Part shown: positions 8,763 to 17,781 of the stretch, one piece after another
Layout of the letters: the number at the start of each line of letters is the position of its first letter
How positions within the stretch are numbered: the stretch's first letter is position 1
From: Symsagittifera roscoffensis
Lineage: Eukaryota > Xenacoelomorpha > Acoela > Convolutidae
Assembly (NCBI RefSeq): GCF_963678635.1
Contig: NC_087066.1
Span: 49,285,581-49,349,580 of the forward strand
Direction of reading: 5' to 3'
DNA length: 64,000 nucleotides
Made by a program: the position numbers and the translations under genes
The notes under the pieces: generated by a model
What the model saw: only the letters and a program-made list of their open reading frames with translations
Databases searched by the model: none
Told to the model about the DNA's origin: nothing

Positions 8763-11700
8763 TCACTCTCTCTCTCTCATCTGCTCTGGACAACGTGTCA
8801 GTTTCATCAGTCCTCCCAAGTTTCCGTGGGTAATTGCAATCAATGTCAGAAGTCCGTCTAGCCGCAGGTTCTGGATTCCATCAGTGAGCAGTATCGCCGG
8901 TCCTTTCACAAAGCTCTCTGCTCCAAATGTCACGAACAAGGCTATTAGTTCCTTTATCGACACTTCCACTACTGCTTGGAGGAATTCTTTTATCAAGTAG
9001 TGCGAGACTTTCGGGTAGACTTTTGCCAAGAAGGACGCGGTCCATCCGGCTCCCAACCCTTCCAACATGCTGTCTGTCCGTTCAAAACCCTCCTGTCTCT
9101 TCACTTCCTGGGTCCAGAAGGTTTCCAGAGTAATCTGACACATTCTGTTCACAAATTCAGCGGTCTTTTCCCCGGCATTTTCCGCCAGGTTCACCTCCTT
9201 CAACAAGTAGGCATGTATCTTTGTGATCATCATGGGGCCTTGCTCAAAAGCGTCTGCACCCAATGCCGCTACTCTAGGGTTCAGGTGTAGCCACTGGTTG
9301 GCTTCCGGCTTGGTTCTCAAAACCATCGCCTCCAAATGAGCTCTCGTCTCTAGTGAATTTTTCCTTCTTGTGTCTTCACCTGCCACTTCCATTGCTCGGA
9401 ACCATAAGTCGTTGGACATCGCCGCGATCACTCGATGGTCGTCGTCTACTCCTGGTTTCAGTTTGAGCTGTCGACTGAAATTGGACAGTTCCAACCCCAG
9501 CACCTCATCCAATACTAACATGTGTAGCGCATGGTCCTTGAATCCTCTCATCGCGTTTGAGATATCTGACCACACTGCAGGCAGTTCAGCCTTGAGTGGC
9601 CTCAGGTTCTCCATCTCTATCATGCGATTCGGGGCTGATATGATCACATATTTTCCTTCCGAAAGTAAGGTCACAATCGCATACACAAATTTCCGTCCAT
9701 CCGGGAGATGTGCATATCCCGGAGACAACGCAAATACTATTCTCGGCGTCACTTTGGTGAATGACCCCTCCTTCGCCGCATCCACCACTTCACCCATCGA
9801 CTCAAGGATATCTTTTATCGCGGGCCATACAGCGTTCTCTGCCGTTGTAGGATCTCTGAGTCTGCTCAGAAAACCTCTACTGTGTAGATGGTCATTGATG
9901 CCAGCAAACACAATCGTAATTGGGTTCATGTCCGTCTGCCTATGTACCCCTATAGCCAGAGATATCGATTGCAGTAGGTCCAGGTCGACCGCTGCCAACA
10001 TTATGACGTCCGGCCAAAACAGAGACTTGGAGGTGTTCACGAACTCTGAATTCTCTACTACCATAATCTTGGCCTTCCTCATTTCTGCTTTGTCATAGGC
10101 GGCGAAGATGGTCTCATCTTTCTTTATCGCTTTCAATCCGCCATATCTTTGGGCATCACCATCTTGATTCACTAGTTTTGGGTATACTCTCTCCTTCACA
10201 TGACCAGGGGGTGTCGTCAGCTGCCTGAATATCTTCACGTGTTGTCCAATCGGCGCTCTCGTCGTCAGGAATCTTCCTGGTCTCTCTTCACGATTCCCCT
10301 CATCATGATTCAACCTCACATCTTGCAATGGTCTCGCATTCACTGGTCCCATTGTGTTGTTAGAGGGCAGTACCTCTAGGTCAGCAAATCTCAAGGCCGT
10401 CGTGGAGCTGAAATTTATGCTAGCGGCTATCAACCAGTCTACGCCGGTTATCGAGTACAATCTGCTGACGGATAGCGTCGCTCCATTCAGCATCCTCCTT
10501 GCATCTTCGATGAAGCTTACTCTCTGGAGATCCAGCTTCATTAGCTCGTCTTTGTATACATGCCAGGGAGACGGTATGGATCTTGACCACATCAAAGAGC
10601 CTCTGCTCGGACGTCTCTCCTCTCGACTGTTACTTGTCGTCTCCGATCTAGTGTCCGATCTAGTGTCCGATCTAGACGTGCCGGCTGTCTCTTCGATTGG
10701 ATTGACAGGTCCTATTCTTCTCCTAGGATGGATGGTCCTCCTCATCGGCGCTTCTCCCAATCGATCTTGTACGTCTGTCCTCTGACCTGGTTCGCTGGAG
10801 CTTTGCTGCCTGTAGTTCGTGACGGCCGGGACCGTACCCAAGCGTGTTTCCAAGCTAGGAGGCACAAAGGTGGTAATCACCGCGTCACTCACTATTCCTT
10901 CTTCCTTCAGCACTCCTGTGTCAAAGAGTTCTGCTTCCAGCTCGTCGAACCGCTCTTGGAATACTCGATTCAACCAAGCTTGTCCTTCGATACTGTCGAA
11001 GTGGATGCCGTCCGTGGTCAGTCTGGCCTGATCCATAGCTCTCAACTCATGTTCGATGTCCATGAGGATCATTCTTCCGGCGTTCCGACTTGCGAGGTTC
11101 CTCAAGATGTTATTCCACCTGACGACTCCCTCGTTGTGCCTTCTTGCTGATGCTGTCAGGCTTCTCGTATTCATTGGCACAGTGCAAACGGTCAGTACCG
11201 CGCAATTGAATTTCTGCCAGAGGGTAGTAAACAAACACACCATCATTGACTCCCATAGTGCTTCCTGCTCATCTGAACCCCTGGAGATGTCATTCGTCCC
11301 AACTAAGATCATCACATTGGGGATCCTCCCTGGATTCATCAGTTCCACCATTCCATATAACTGGGCTATCGTCGCGCCTCCAAAGGCCATCACCGTGGTG
11401 ACCCACGAGGTCCTCAAATTCGACAGCACTCTGACCAAGCTGTCTCCCAGTATCAGATGAGATGTCCCGAGTGGTGGTTGCTGCAGGTTTACAGCCGGGC
11501 TCCAAGTCGCTCGATTGAAGCAGGCCCTCGGATCTGTCTCCGGAACTCCCGTGAAATTATATTTCAATTGATTATTCTTTTGCACGTCTATTATGCGAGA
11601 CACTTTCTTCGCTGGCATCTTCCGTATTCTTCTCTCTGGGGCCCTTGAGCTCCCCATGAGTGGTGTCACGTCACTTATCCCCTGTCTGATCACGGTCTGG

Positions 11701-11840
11701 GAGAGTCGTACTCTGCCCGTGTCGTCAATCGTTCCATAGGGTGCAATCACCCCGGAACCTCGCGCATTCTTGTTAGCGACCAGTCGTCCAGCTGTCTCTA
11801 TCAGCTTCCTCACTGTCTGTTCCACGACGGGGTCACCCAA
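8763..11840 (-). CDS. SGNH/GDSL hydrolase-like protein of the retroelement
   Basis: A 1025-codon open frame whose first codon here is TTG. The frame is open further upstream to about 12020, so the true start lies in the preceding ORFs. SGNH block I is seen as LILGDSLVRVL (nucleophile Ser near residue 130), block III as LVGTNDISRG near 180, and block V as DGIHFD near 275. The Ser, Asn, Asp and His expected of an SGNH esterase are thus present. A second half (residues ~600-810) has FAGINDHLHSRG and VDDDHRV, like a second SGNH-type domain without an evident nucleophile Ser. In between is an arginine- and serine-rich linker with three SDTRSDTRSET-type repeats. SGNH domains are known in the first ORF of some CR1-type LINEs, but their placement behind a gypsy pol is unusual. 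The substrate is unknown. Confidence 0.75.
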   Translation of the reverse strand: MGDPVVEQTVRKLIETAGRLVANKNARGSGVIAPYGTIDDTGRVRLSQTVIRQGISDVTPLMGSSRAPERRIRKMPAKKVSRIIDVQKNNQLKYNFTGVPETDPRACFNRATWSPAVNLQQPPLGTSHLILGDSLVRVLSNLRTSWVTTVMAFGGATIAQLYGMVELMNPGRIPNVMILVGTNDISRGSDEQEALWESMMVCLFTTLWQKFNCAVLTVCTVPMNTRSLTASARRHNEGVVRWNNILRNLASRNAGRMILMDIEHELRAMDQARLTTDGIHFDSIEGQAWLNRVFQERFDELEAELFDTGVLKEEGIVSDAVITTFVPPSLETRLGTVPAVTNYRQQSSSEPGQRTDVQDRLGEAPMRRTIHPRRRIGPVNPIEETAGTSRSDTRSDTRSETTSNSREERRPSRGSLMWSRSIPSPWHVYKDELMKLDLQRVSFIEDARRMLNGATLSVSRLYSITGVDWLIAASINFSSTTALRFADLEVLPSNNTMGPVNARPLQDVRLNHDEGNREERPGRFLTTRAPIGQHVKIFRQLTTPPGHVKERVYPKLVNQDGDAQRYGGLKAIKKDETIFAAYDKAEMRKAKIMVVENSEFVNTSKSLFWPDVIMLAAVDLDLLQSISLAIGVHRQTDMNPITIVFAGINDHLHSRGFLSRLRDPTTAENAVWPAIKDILESMGEVVDAAKEGSFTKVTPRIVFALSPGYAHLPDGRKFVYAIVTLLSEGKYVIISAPNRMIEMENLRPLKAELPAVWSDISNAMRGFKDHALHMLVLDEVLGLELSNFSRQLKLKPGVDDDHRVIAAMSNDLWFRAMEVAGEDTRRKNSLETRAHLEAMVLRTKPEANQWLHLNPRVAALGADAFEQGPMMITKIHAYLLKEVNLAENAGEKTAEFVNRMCQITLETFWTQEVKRQEGFERTDSMLEGLGAGWTASFLAKVYPKVSHYLIKEFLQAVVEVSIKELIALFVTFGAESFVKGPAILLTDGIQNLRLDGLLTLIAITHGNLGGLMKLTRCPEQMRERE

Positions 11841-12019
11841 GGTGTCACTAGGATCCGGGATTGCTACTCGATTTGTCTCTGCTGGCGCCGTGTCTCCGTT
11901 GTTTGACTCATTTCTCGAGGCGTCAAGAGCTCCATCGGGGACTGCCCACGAGGAATATCCCTTGCAGGTATCACTTTCTCCACGGCCGTTGTCAACGGCA
12001 TCTTTTCCGATCGCTCTTT

Positions 12020-12434
12020 TTAGTTCTGCCTCAAGCGCTCAATCTCTTGACCCTGCTTTTTGTTGCAGTCTTCAAACAACTTTCTCCACATGTCTCGATC
12101 TTCCTCCATCTGGAGCATACTTTTGTTCATCTCGTCCAGCTCCTTCTTCGTACTTTTCAGTTCATCGTTCATCTCATCCAGATCTTGCATGGTTTGGTTC
12201 GTCTGAACCTTCTGTCCTACTTTCGCCCTTTTTGGTGGCACAGCTGCTCTCAGTGGTGAACCTGACGAGGTCGCCTCGCTGTTCATCTCCCGATGCATTC
12301 TCGTCAGCCCAGGTTTGGGCTTGGAGGGCATTGGCTATCTCACCTGGTTGGTAGGTCCTAGAACTTCCCAGTCCAGGCTCATTCGCCACGTCACTCCCTG
12401 AGAGAGCCCCGTTTCTCCACTTCATCACTCTCAT
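12020..12434 (-). CDS. Coiled-coil ORF preceding the SGNH protein
   Basis: Two overlapping frames cover this stretch: 12174-12434 (86 codons) and 12020-12331 (103 codons). The second is strongly heptad-like (DLDEMNDELKSTKKELDEMN and onward) and ends in EIERLRQN. The first is in the same phase as both the small ORF at 12465-12713 and the SGNH frame. The phase changes fall at T5 runs at ~12227-12231 and ~12016-12021, so the coiled coil may be the N-terminal, oligomerising part of one protein that includes the SGNH domain. By analogy, coiled coils precede esterase domains in some LINE ORF1 proteins. As sequenced, the frames are separate. Confidence 0.5.
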
Positions 12435-12464
12435 GTTCGGGCGGTCTAGTACTCCCCTTTCTCC

Positions 12465-12713
12465 TTATGCTGCCATCAACAGGACTTCCGTGGGGCGGTC
12501 CCCACGGTTTTCATGCCCCAAGATGTTGATCAGGGCGGTCAGCAACATGACTACCTCTGGGTCCTCCAGAGCAAACTCCCGATAGATCGCATCTATCATC
12601 GGTCCTACATATGCCTCTGCCAGGTCCATCAATTCATCTAAGTTGAAATTGTCCATATTGTTCTTCAGGTTTGATTTGATTCGATTCGATTCGATTCCAA
12701 GGTTTTGACTCAA
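12465..12713 (-). CDS. Small acidic ORF starting the second gene block
   Basis: An 82-codon frame with a likely better start at the ATG at 12656 (MDNFNLDELMDLAEAY). It is acidic and helical with no known motif. It begins 28-85 bp after a good minus-strand splice acceptor (12741-12742), so it is probably the first coding segment of a spliced subgenomic mRNA. It ends at a TAA, after which the frame continues into the coiled-coil region, so it may be the N-terminus of that protein. Confidence 0.45.
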   Translation of the reverse strand: MSQNLGIESNRIKSNLKNNMDNFNLDELMDLAEAYVGPMIDAIYREFALEDPEVVMLLTALINILGHENRGDRPTEVLLMAA

Positions 12714-13096
12714 GTGAGTAATTAAATGATCAACCAGGATCTAGAAAAGAAGTCACAAATATCACACTTGTCAGTTTCACTTTAAAATATATCGTTAAAA
12801 TTTGCTTAAAAACAGTGTAGATAAAAAGATATTTTATCCTAAAATTTATTAAAATCAATCGGTCTCTAAAATTTTGGAATTCGACCTAAGATTGGACAGT
12901 CCAAACTTTGGATCTATTCCTAAGATCGTCATTCAGTTGTTCATGGTCACTAACCCCTACTTATCCATGATCTTAATAACCTAACACATAACATAACATA
13001 ACATAACACATATTACATACAACTTAGTCTTTGGCCTAACACCCTCTCGCACGTCACTCAGCCTAAACTTAAATAATATTTTTTATGTAGATATAC
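12714..13096. other. Spacer between pol and the second gene block
   Basis: An AT-rich, non-coding ~380-bp stretch. It contains a short tandem repeat of ACATA/CATAA units (about 12981-13011) and the splice acceptor noted separately. It may hold a polyadenylation or subgenomic control region, but no clear signal is visible. Confidence 0.6.
12741..12752 (-). promoter_or_regulatory. Candidate splice acceptor for the downstream gene block
   Basis: On the minus strand the sequence reads ACTTCTTTTCTAG, a pyrimidine tract ending in AG, 28 bp before the first ATG of the small ORF. Retroelements with genes 3' of pol usually express them from a spliced mRNA. The matching donor would lie in the leader or early gag and was not identified. 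Confidence 0.45.
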
Positions 13097-14163
13097 TTAT
13101 ATATTCGTATCAGAGAACATCACGTGCACAAGCGCGTACAATTCCTGAGGATGCAGTCTTCCGCTGTTTGGATCGTACACTGGAAGCGAGAGCTCCTTCA
13201 CGTCCATTTCCACAAGGAAGTCCCTCAGCCTCGTCAAGGACAGGACTAGGTTCTCCGGGTCCACGTGCTGCTTCTCTGTCGCCCTCGTTACCAGGAAGCA
13301 TAAGTATTTTCCCGGTATCTGCGACGCCGCCGGAGGTAGGATGCTACGCCCCCTACTCCTGGTCGTTGCTTCCACAGGAACTCTATGTTTTTATATTCTC
13401 TCTTAAAATCTGCCGCTAACGCTGTCCTAAAACTCATGTCTGCCGTGACTGCTATCGCGCATGTTCTATTTGTGAGTATAAAATCACTGTCTGTTAGTAT
13501 TATGTTACTTGAATATTCATTTGGTAAGTTAAAATATGACTCAACTACCCTGCCTATGTCAGGTTTCTTAGGTTCTTCGCCTGTTTCTGCTTCTAAGTCT
13601 CCTGTTTCTCTTGCTACTCTTAATTTTTTTATTATCAGGTTTTCAGTGTGGGTAAGTCCTACCCCCAATCCCCGGACAAAAATATCCATCGACGTCCCCG
13701 TCGATCGCATACCGGGTATCAAGTCGAGGTTAGAAGCTGGAATGAGTAGTCGTCCTTCCTGGGCAGCCCAGGAAGGATCATCTCGTTCGGTCTTGATGTA
13801 TTTCATGCTTTCACGATCTACGTCTTGAATCGTGACACTGGTCTCCTCAGGATCCGAGGTTGTTTCATTCAGCCACTCTAAGACACGCAGGTTCGTCAAG
13901 TCTTGTTCATATGACTGCTGTTGCTCGTCGTCGAATTCTACCTCGGGTTTCGACCAGTCGTCAACCCACTCATCGTCGTGATCATCGACTATGTCAATGT
14001 CTTGTGACACAGTTAATTCCTCTAGACCCACTACTTCCTCCACTATCTTCTTCAGATCTATCCTATCCACTACAAAGTCGTCACCGTAAGGATTGTATTT
14101 CTTTCTTGGTCTCGTCCCGTCCTTCTGACGAGTCTGTATCGTGAACGGAAGATCCGTTTCCAA
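13097..14163 (-). CDS. Pol C-terminus with macrodomain-like module
   Basis: Two overlapping frames (13288-14163, 291 codons; 13097-13375, 92 codons) appear to form one protein broken by a one-base frame change at a C5 run near 13344-13348. The N-terminal part (KYNPYGDDF, acidic region) looks like the tail of a gypsy integrase and is in phase with the integrase ORF across one TAA at 14212-14214. The later part resembles the TARG1 (OARD1) type of macrodomain: CAIAVTADMSFRTALAADFK matches the ADP-ribose-binding loop, and YLCFLVTRATEKQ followed by ELSLPVYDPNSG matches the central strands and second loop. The usual glycine-rich second loop is altered (DPNSG instead of a GCGLD-type loop), so binding or catalysis may be changed. 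Confidence 0.55.
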
Positions 14164-14211
14164 GTTCTTGGGAATTTCTGTCTGTTCGGGATCCTGCCAC
14201 TCTTCCTCTCC

Positions 14212-15198
14212 TTAGGGTAAGGTTTCATCGTCCGCTTTGATCTCCTCGTTTGGATCCAGGTCCAGCGGTGTACCCGTACCTTCCTCTACGACTTCGTTTC
14301 CATCGTTCTTCTCCCTGGTGCCCTTTTCATTGACCTCACAAGCAGGATCTATCATTAGATAATCCCCTTCTTCCATGTCTGCAGGTATACACCAGTCTTC
14401 TGTCGATGGTTTGTGTGGCTTGATGTTCTCGTAGTGGGCGGCTCGGCCAGTACTCAGTCCATAAAAGCGTCCCTCCTGGTGCACCTCTGTAATCATGAAG
14501 GGTCCCCTCCACTTTTTTAGGAGCTTTTTCGTCCCTTTCGGTGGTATAACGTTCTGAAATACCCATACGTAGTCTCCCACCGAGTAAGCCTTTGCACCAG
14601 CTGCTTTCTTGTCGAATTTTTTCCTCTGCCTTGCCTGTGCTTGCTGAGTATTTCGTCTACACAAATCGTTCAACTCCTGTTGGCGTCTGATCACATCCCT
14701 CACGTAGACCTGTGGAGACGTTTTCTTTCCCTCATACTCTGAGTAGAAGAAGGTTAAGGGTAAGTACTTTTCGTCACCAGTTAGCATCATGTGTGGACTG
14801 ACTCCAGTGGTGGAGTGTTGCGTGCTGATATATGCTCCCATCACCTGTGGAAGGTATCTGTCCCAATCGGTCATGTACCTGGAACAATATACTCTCAGCA
14901 TCGACACTAACGTCCTATTCTGTCTTTCCACTAAGCCATTCGTCTGAGGGTGGTATGTCGTGGAGTGAGCCTGAGCGACCTGTGAGCGTCTCATAAGCTC
15001 TTTCGTAAGCTCTCCTACGAAAGCTGTTCCATTATCCGATTGAAACGTCATCGGACAACCATGTCTTGCTATCCACGTATTGATCAGGTGGTCGCATGTC
15101 TCTTCCGCCGAGGCAGTTATGCAGGGCACGGCCTCTGCATACTTCGTAAAATGGTCTATCATGACCAGCACCTGATTATAACCATTGTCTTCATGCAT
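14212..15198 (-). CDS. Integrase catalytic core and C-terminal domain
   Basis: A 328-codon frame containing the DDE core: the first Asp in LVMIDHFTKYAEAVP (residue ~14), the second in TFQSDNGTAF (~56), and Glu in NGLVERQN (~90). A GPY/F-type module (KKWRGPFMITEVH) lies at ~225-240. The order and spacing fit a gypsy integrase. It overlaps the upstream pol frame by 40 bases in another phase, so one base has been gained or lost near 15190. It ends at TAA 14212-14214, but the frame remains open into the next ORF. Confidence 0.9.
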   Translation of the reverse strand: MHEDNGYNQVLVMIDHFTKYAEAVPCITASAEETCDHLINTWIARHGCPMTFQSDNGTAFVGELTKELMRRSQVAQAHSTTYHPQTNGLVERQNRTLVSMLRVYCSRYMTDWDRYLPQVMGAYISTQHSTTGVSPHMMLTGDEKYLPLTFFYSEYEGKKTSPQVYVRDVIRRQQELNDLCRRNTQQAQARQRKKFDKKAAGAKAYSVGDYVWVFQNVIPPKGTKKLLKKWRGPFMITEVHQEGRFYGLSTGRAAHYENIKPHKPSTEDWCIPADMEEGDYLMIDPACEVNEKGTREKNDGNEVVEEGTGTPLDLDPNEEIKADDETLP

Positions 15199-17369
15199 AT
15201 CTTTTGGTGATCTATCTGCACCACCTCGTTGAATTCAGACGACTTGATCGACTGTAAAGGAAATCGCAACTTCCTTGGATCTTTGACCTGCTGGCATGAC
15301 AGACATGCTGTTACCCACTTCTCGCCTGCCTTTTTCATTCCAGGCCACTCAAAGCGCTTCAGGATCCTCTGATATACTTTGTCGATCCCCTGATGGCCCA
15401 TCTGATCATGTGACCTGAATAGTAGTTCTGTCTGATAGAGTTGCGGTAACACTATCGCGTTATACTTGTATAGGACTCTGTCTTCCTCTCTTCTTTTGCA
15501 AGCCACGATCCCGTCCTTGTTCAAATATAACCTCCCTTCCTTCTGCATGAAGTACTGTCTCAGGATACGATAACTATCTTCCTCGAGGTCCCTTTTATCC
15601 GGAGAACCATTCTCGATCCACCTTTTCAGGTTGCTTGTCATGCGATCATTTCTCTGCGCCCTGAGAAGATCCGAGAGTCTGTATCTCGCCTTCAAGTACG
15701 TCTTCATGACCCTCATCTGACTATTCAGCTCATTAGGCTGGTGTGTGTCTTCTTCCATCTTAACGCACCAAATCTTCGCCAACGGCTGTGTTTCTTGTTT
15801 AAACGGCTGAAGATCAGTCCTGACTACCTCTTTCTGCGGCAACAGACTTATCGAACGCTTCGATACCGCTACTGTCTCCAAGTCATCCGCTGCGTTGTCA
15901 AAGACTCTTTCGCTTGGTATAAGGTAGCGATCGCTGTCAGGATCCTGGTACACCTCTCTGTCCAGGTCCCTTGCCCGAGTTTCCACTAGTAGTGTGTGTA
16001 TCGCTAGTTCTGACAGTTCTGATCCCGAGTTCGAGTTCCTGTCTGAATAGGTGTCCATTCCTGAGTTTCGGGAATCGTCATCCGTCGAAGAGGTTGTGCT
16101 GGAGACTGCACGCTCCTCCTGATCATGTTTGTGCCTTCTTCGCATCCATCTGAACTCCTCGGACAAAACCTTGTTCTCTAGGTCTTGTTTCTCATCAGGA
16201 ATTTTCTCGTCTATTTCAGACTCCCCGGACAAACTTTCTTGTTCCGGGCGTTGATCTTGTGCTCGCTGGTTCTTCTCATCATTCGACTCCCCGGACAAAT
16301 AGTCTTGCAGCAGGTTTTGTTCTAACTTTTCACCTTCCTTATCCTGGTCCACAAAGGTGACGGTTTTCTTTCGCTTGCTGCTCCCCTGTTCTTTCTGTCC
16401 GTAAGAAGTACTGGTTAAAATCTCGTGGGGTATTGAGGATACTAGTTGCTGAACTATTGTCCTACAATCCCTCTCGTTCTCTGCGTGCTGTCGTCTAGAC
16501 GGCATGATCTTCACCTTCTCCCTGACTGTTAGCGATGCAACTGCTGCTGTCCAATTGGGGTCATCTCTGGTCAGTTCTCTTTCTAACAATCCACCCAGCA
16601 TCCGCATCACTTGCGGTGTGATCTGCACCGTTTTATCCAATAATGAGAGACTGTTTATGTTCATGCGAGAGAGTTCTTGCTGGACCAGATTCGAGCGCAG
16701 CAACAGATCCAAGGGGACCGGGTCCTCCCTGGATAGGATCTTTATCTCGGCTGCTTTCTCTACAGGTAACTCAGGATGCCCTGGAATTGGATGTCTAGAC
16801 TTATCCAACCATCTCGTTAAGGGAAGCGCTTCATAAGTTTCTTTGTCCAGAAACGAGAATCCCTCCTTTATTTCCGCCTGATTGGCCTGCTTCTGCTCCA
16901 ATCTTTCATAGAACTCAGTTTTCTTGCTGAGGCTGTCAGCATTCTGGTGTTTATCACGCATCCTATGTTCGATTATCATATGGTAGCCATCCAATCTTAC
17001 TATCCATCTACCAATATAACTCTGATCCATCGAGTAGGTTTTCAACCAAGATAACGCTCTGTTGTCCACGCGTAACTTGAAGGGAGCGCTCCCCAAGTAT
17101 ACACGGTACTTTTCCACGAAGGTGACTACTGCAAACATTTCTGCCTTTGGTGCGCCGTATTTCATCTCTGTGTCACTCAAGACCTTGCTGCCGTATGCAA
17201 TGGGACGGAGAACTGTTCTTCCGTTCCATTCTTGCTCTTGATGCAAGATTCCTGAGATTGCCACCACCGATGCGTCTGTGTCAAGAACATACATGCCCTT
17301 CTCTGTAGGCATGCCCAGCACTGGCGCTTCGCACAGTTCCCGCTTTATGTTCTCGAACATGTGCCTCAA
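15159..17369 (-). CDS. RNase H, long acidic linker and integrase zinc-binding domain
   Basis: A 736-codon frame. RNase H starts at residue ~25 with VLDTDASVVAISG, followed by EMKYGAPKAEMFAVV and LRVDNRALSWL, giving the catalytic Asp, Glu and Asp. A ~250-residue acidic, low-complexity linker follows. The integrase H2C2 zinc module is at residues ~660-705 (SHDQMGHQGIDKVY ... CLSCQQVKD). The linker is longer than in typical gypsy elements. The frame is the downstream continuation of RT after the 220-bp tandem duplication, which disrupts the connection. Confidence 0.88.
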   Translation of the reverse strand: MRHMFENIKRELCEAPVLGMPTEKGMYVLDTDASVVAISGILHQEQEWNGRTVLRPIAYGSKVLSDTEMKYGAPKAEMFAVVTFVEKYRVYLGSAPFKLRVDNRALSWLKTYSMDQSYIGRWIVRLDGYHMIIEHRMRDKHQNADSLSKKTEFYERLEQKQANQAEIKEGFSFLDKETYEALPLTRWLDKSRHPIPGHPELPVEKAAEIKILSREDPVPLDLLLRSNLVQQELSRMNINSLSLLDKTVQITPQVMRMLGGLLERELTRDDPNWTAAVASLTVREKVKIMPSRRQHAENERDCRTIVQQLVSSIPHEILTSTSYGQKEQGSSKRKKTVTFVDQDKEGEKLEQNLLQDYLSGESNDEKNQRAQDQRPEQESLSGESEIDEKIPDEKQDLENKVLSEEFRWMRRRHKHDQEERAVSSTTSSTDDDSRNSGMDTYSDRNSNSGSELSELAIHTLLVETRARDLDREVYQDPDSDRYLIPSERVFDNAADDLETVAVSKRSISLLPQKEVVRTDLQPFKQETQPLAKIWCVKMEEDTHQPNELNSQMRVMKTYLKARYRLSDLLRAQRNDRMTSNLKRWIENGSPDKRDLEEDSYRILRQYFMQKEGRLYLNKDGIVACKRREEDRVLYKYNAIVLPQLYQTELLFRSHDQMGHQGIDKVYQRILKRFEWPGMKKAGEKWVTACLSCQQVKDPRKLRFPLQSIKSSEFNEVVQIDHQKICMKTMVIIRCWS

Positions 17370-17553
17370 CGTTCCATTCGAACTTTTTCCCCTTGTTGCG
17401 CATCAGCTTCTGCATCGGATACACCTTGTCCGCATATCCTTTTATGAATTCCCGGTAGTAATTGGCAAACCCTAGGAAGTCCAGGAGCTGTGTGTCCGTT
17501 CTGGGAGCTTTCCATGTCAACACTGTTTCCACTGCTTCTGAGTCCGGCCTCAC
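17281..17553 (-). pseudogene. Second copy of the RT connection region
   Basis: A 90-codon frame repeating the C-terminal residues of the RT ORF (LTWKAPRTDTQLLDFLGF and following) before running out of phase near the RNase H start. It exists only because of the tandem duplication 17341-17560/17561-17781. The two copies differ by a G/D-type change and a one-base insertion (TCTCGAACATG against TCTCACAACATG). Confidence 0.85.
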
Positions 17554-17781
17554 ACCATGCCGCTTTATGTTCTCACAACATGTGCCTCAACGTTCCATTC
17601 GAACTTTTTCCCCTTGTTGCGCATCAGCTTCTGCATCGGATACACCTTGTCCGCATATCCCTTTATGAATTCCCGGTAGTAATTGGCAAACCCTAGGAAG
17701 CCCAGGAGCTGTGTGTCCGTTCTGGGAGCTTTCCATGTCAACACTGTTTCCACTGCTTCTGAGTCCGGCCTCACACCATGC
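17341..17781. repeat. 220-bp tandem duplication within pol
   Basis: Unit 1 is 17341-17560 and unit 2 is 17561-17781. Both begin CGCTTTATGTTCTC and are nearly identical. The junction is directly head to tail (CACCATGC followed by CGCTTTATG). It adds 221 bp, not a multiple of three, so pol is out of frame. This is a recent lesion of this copy, or a misassembly. Confidence 0.92.
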
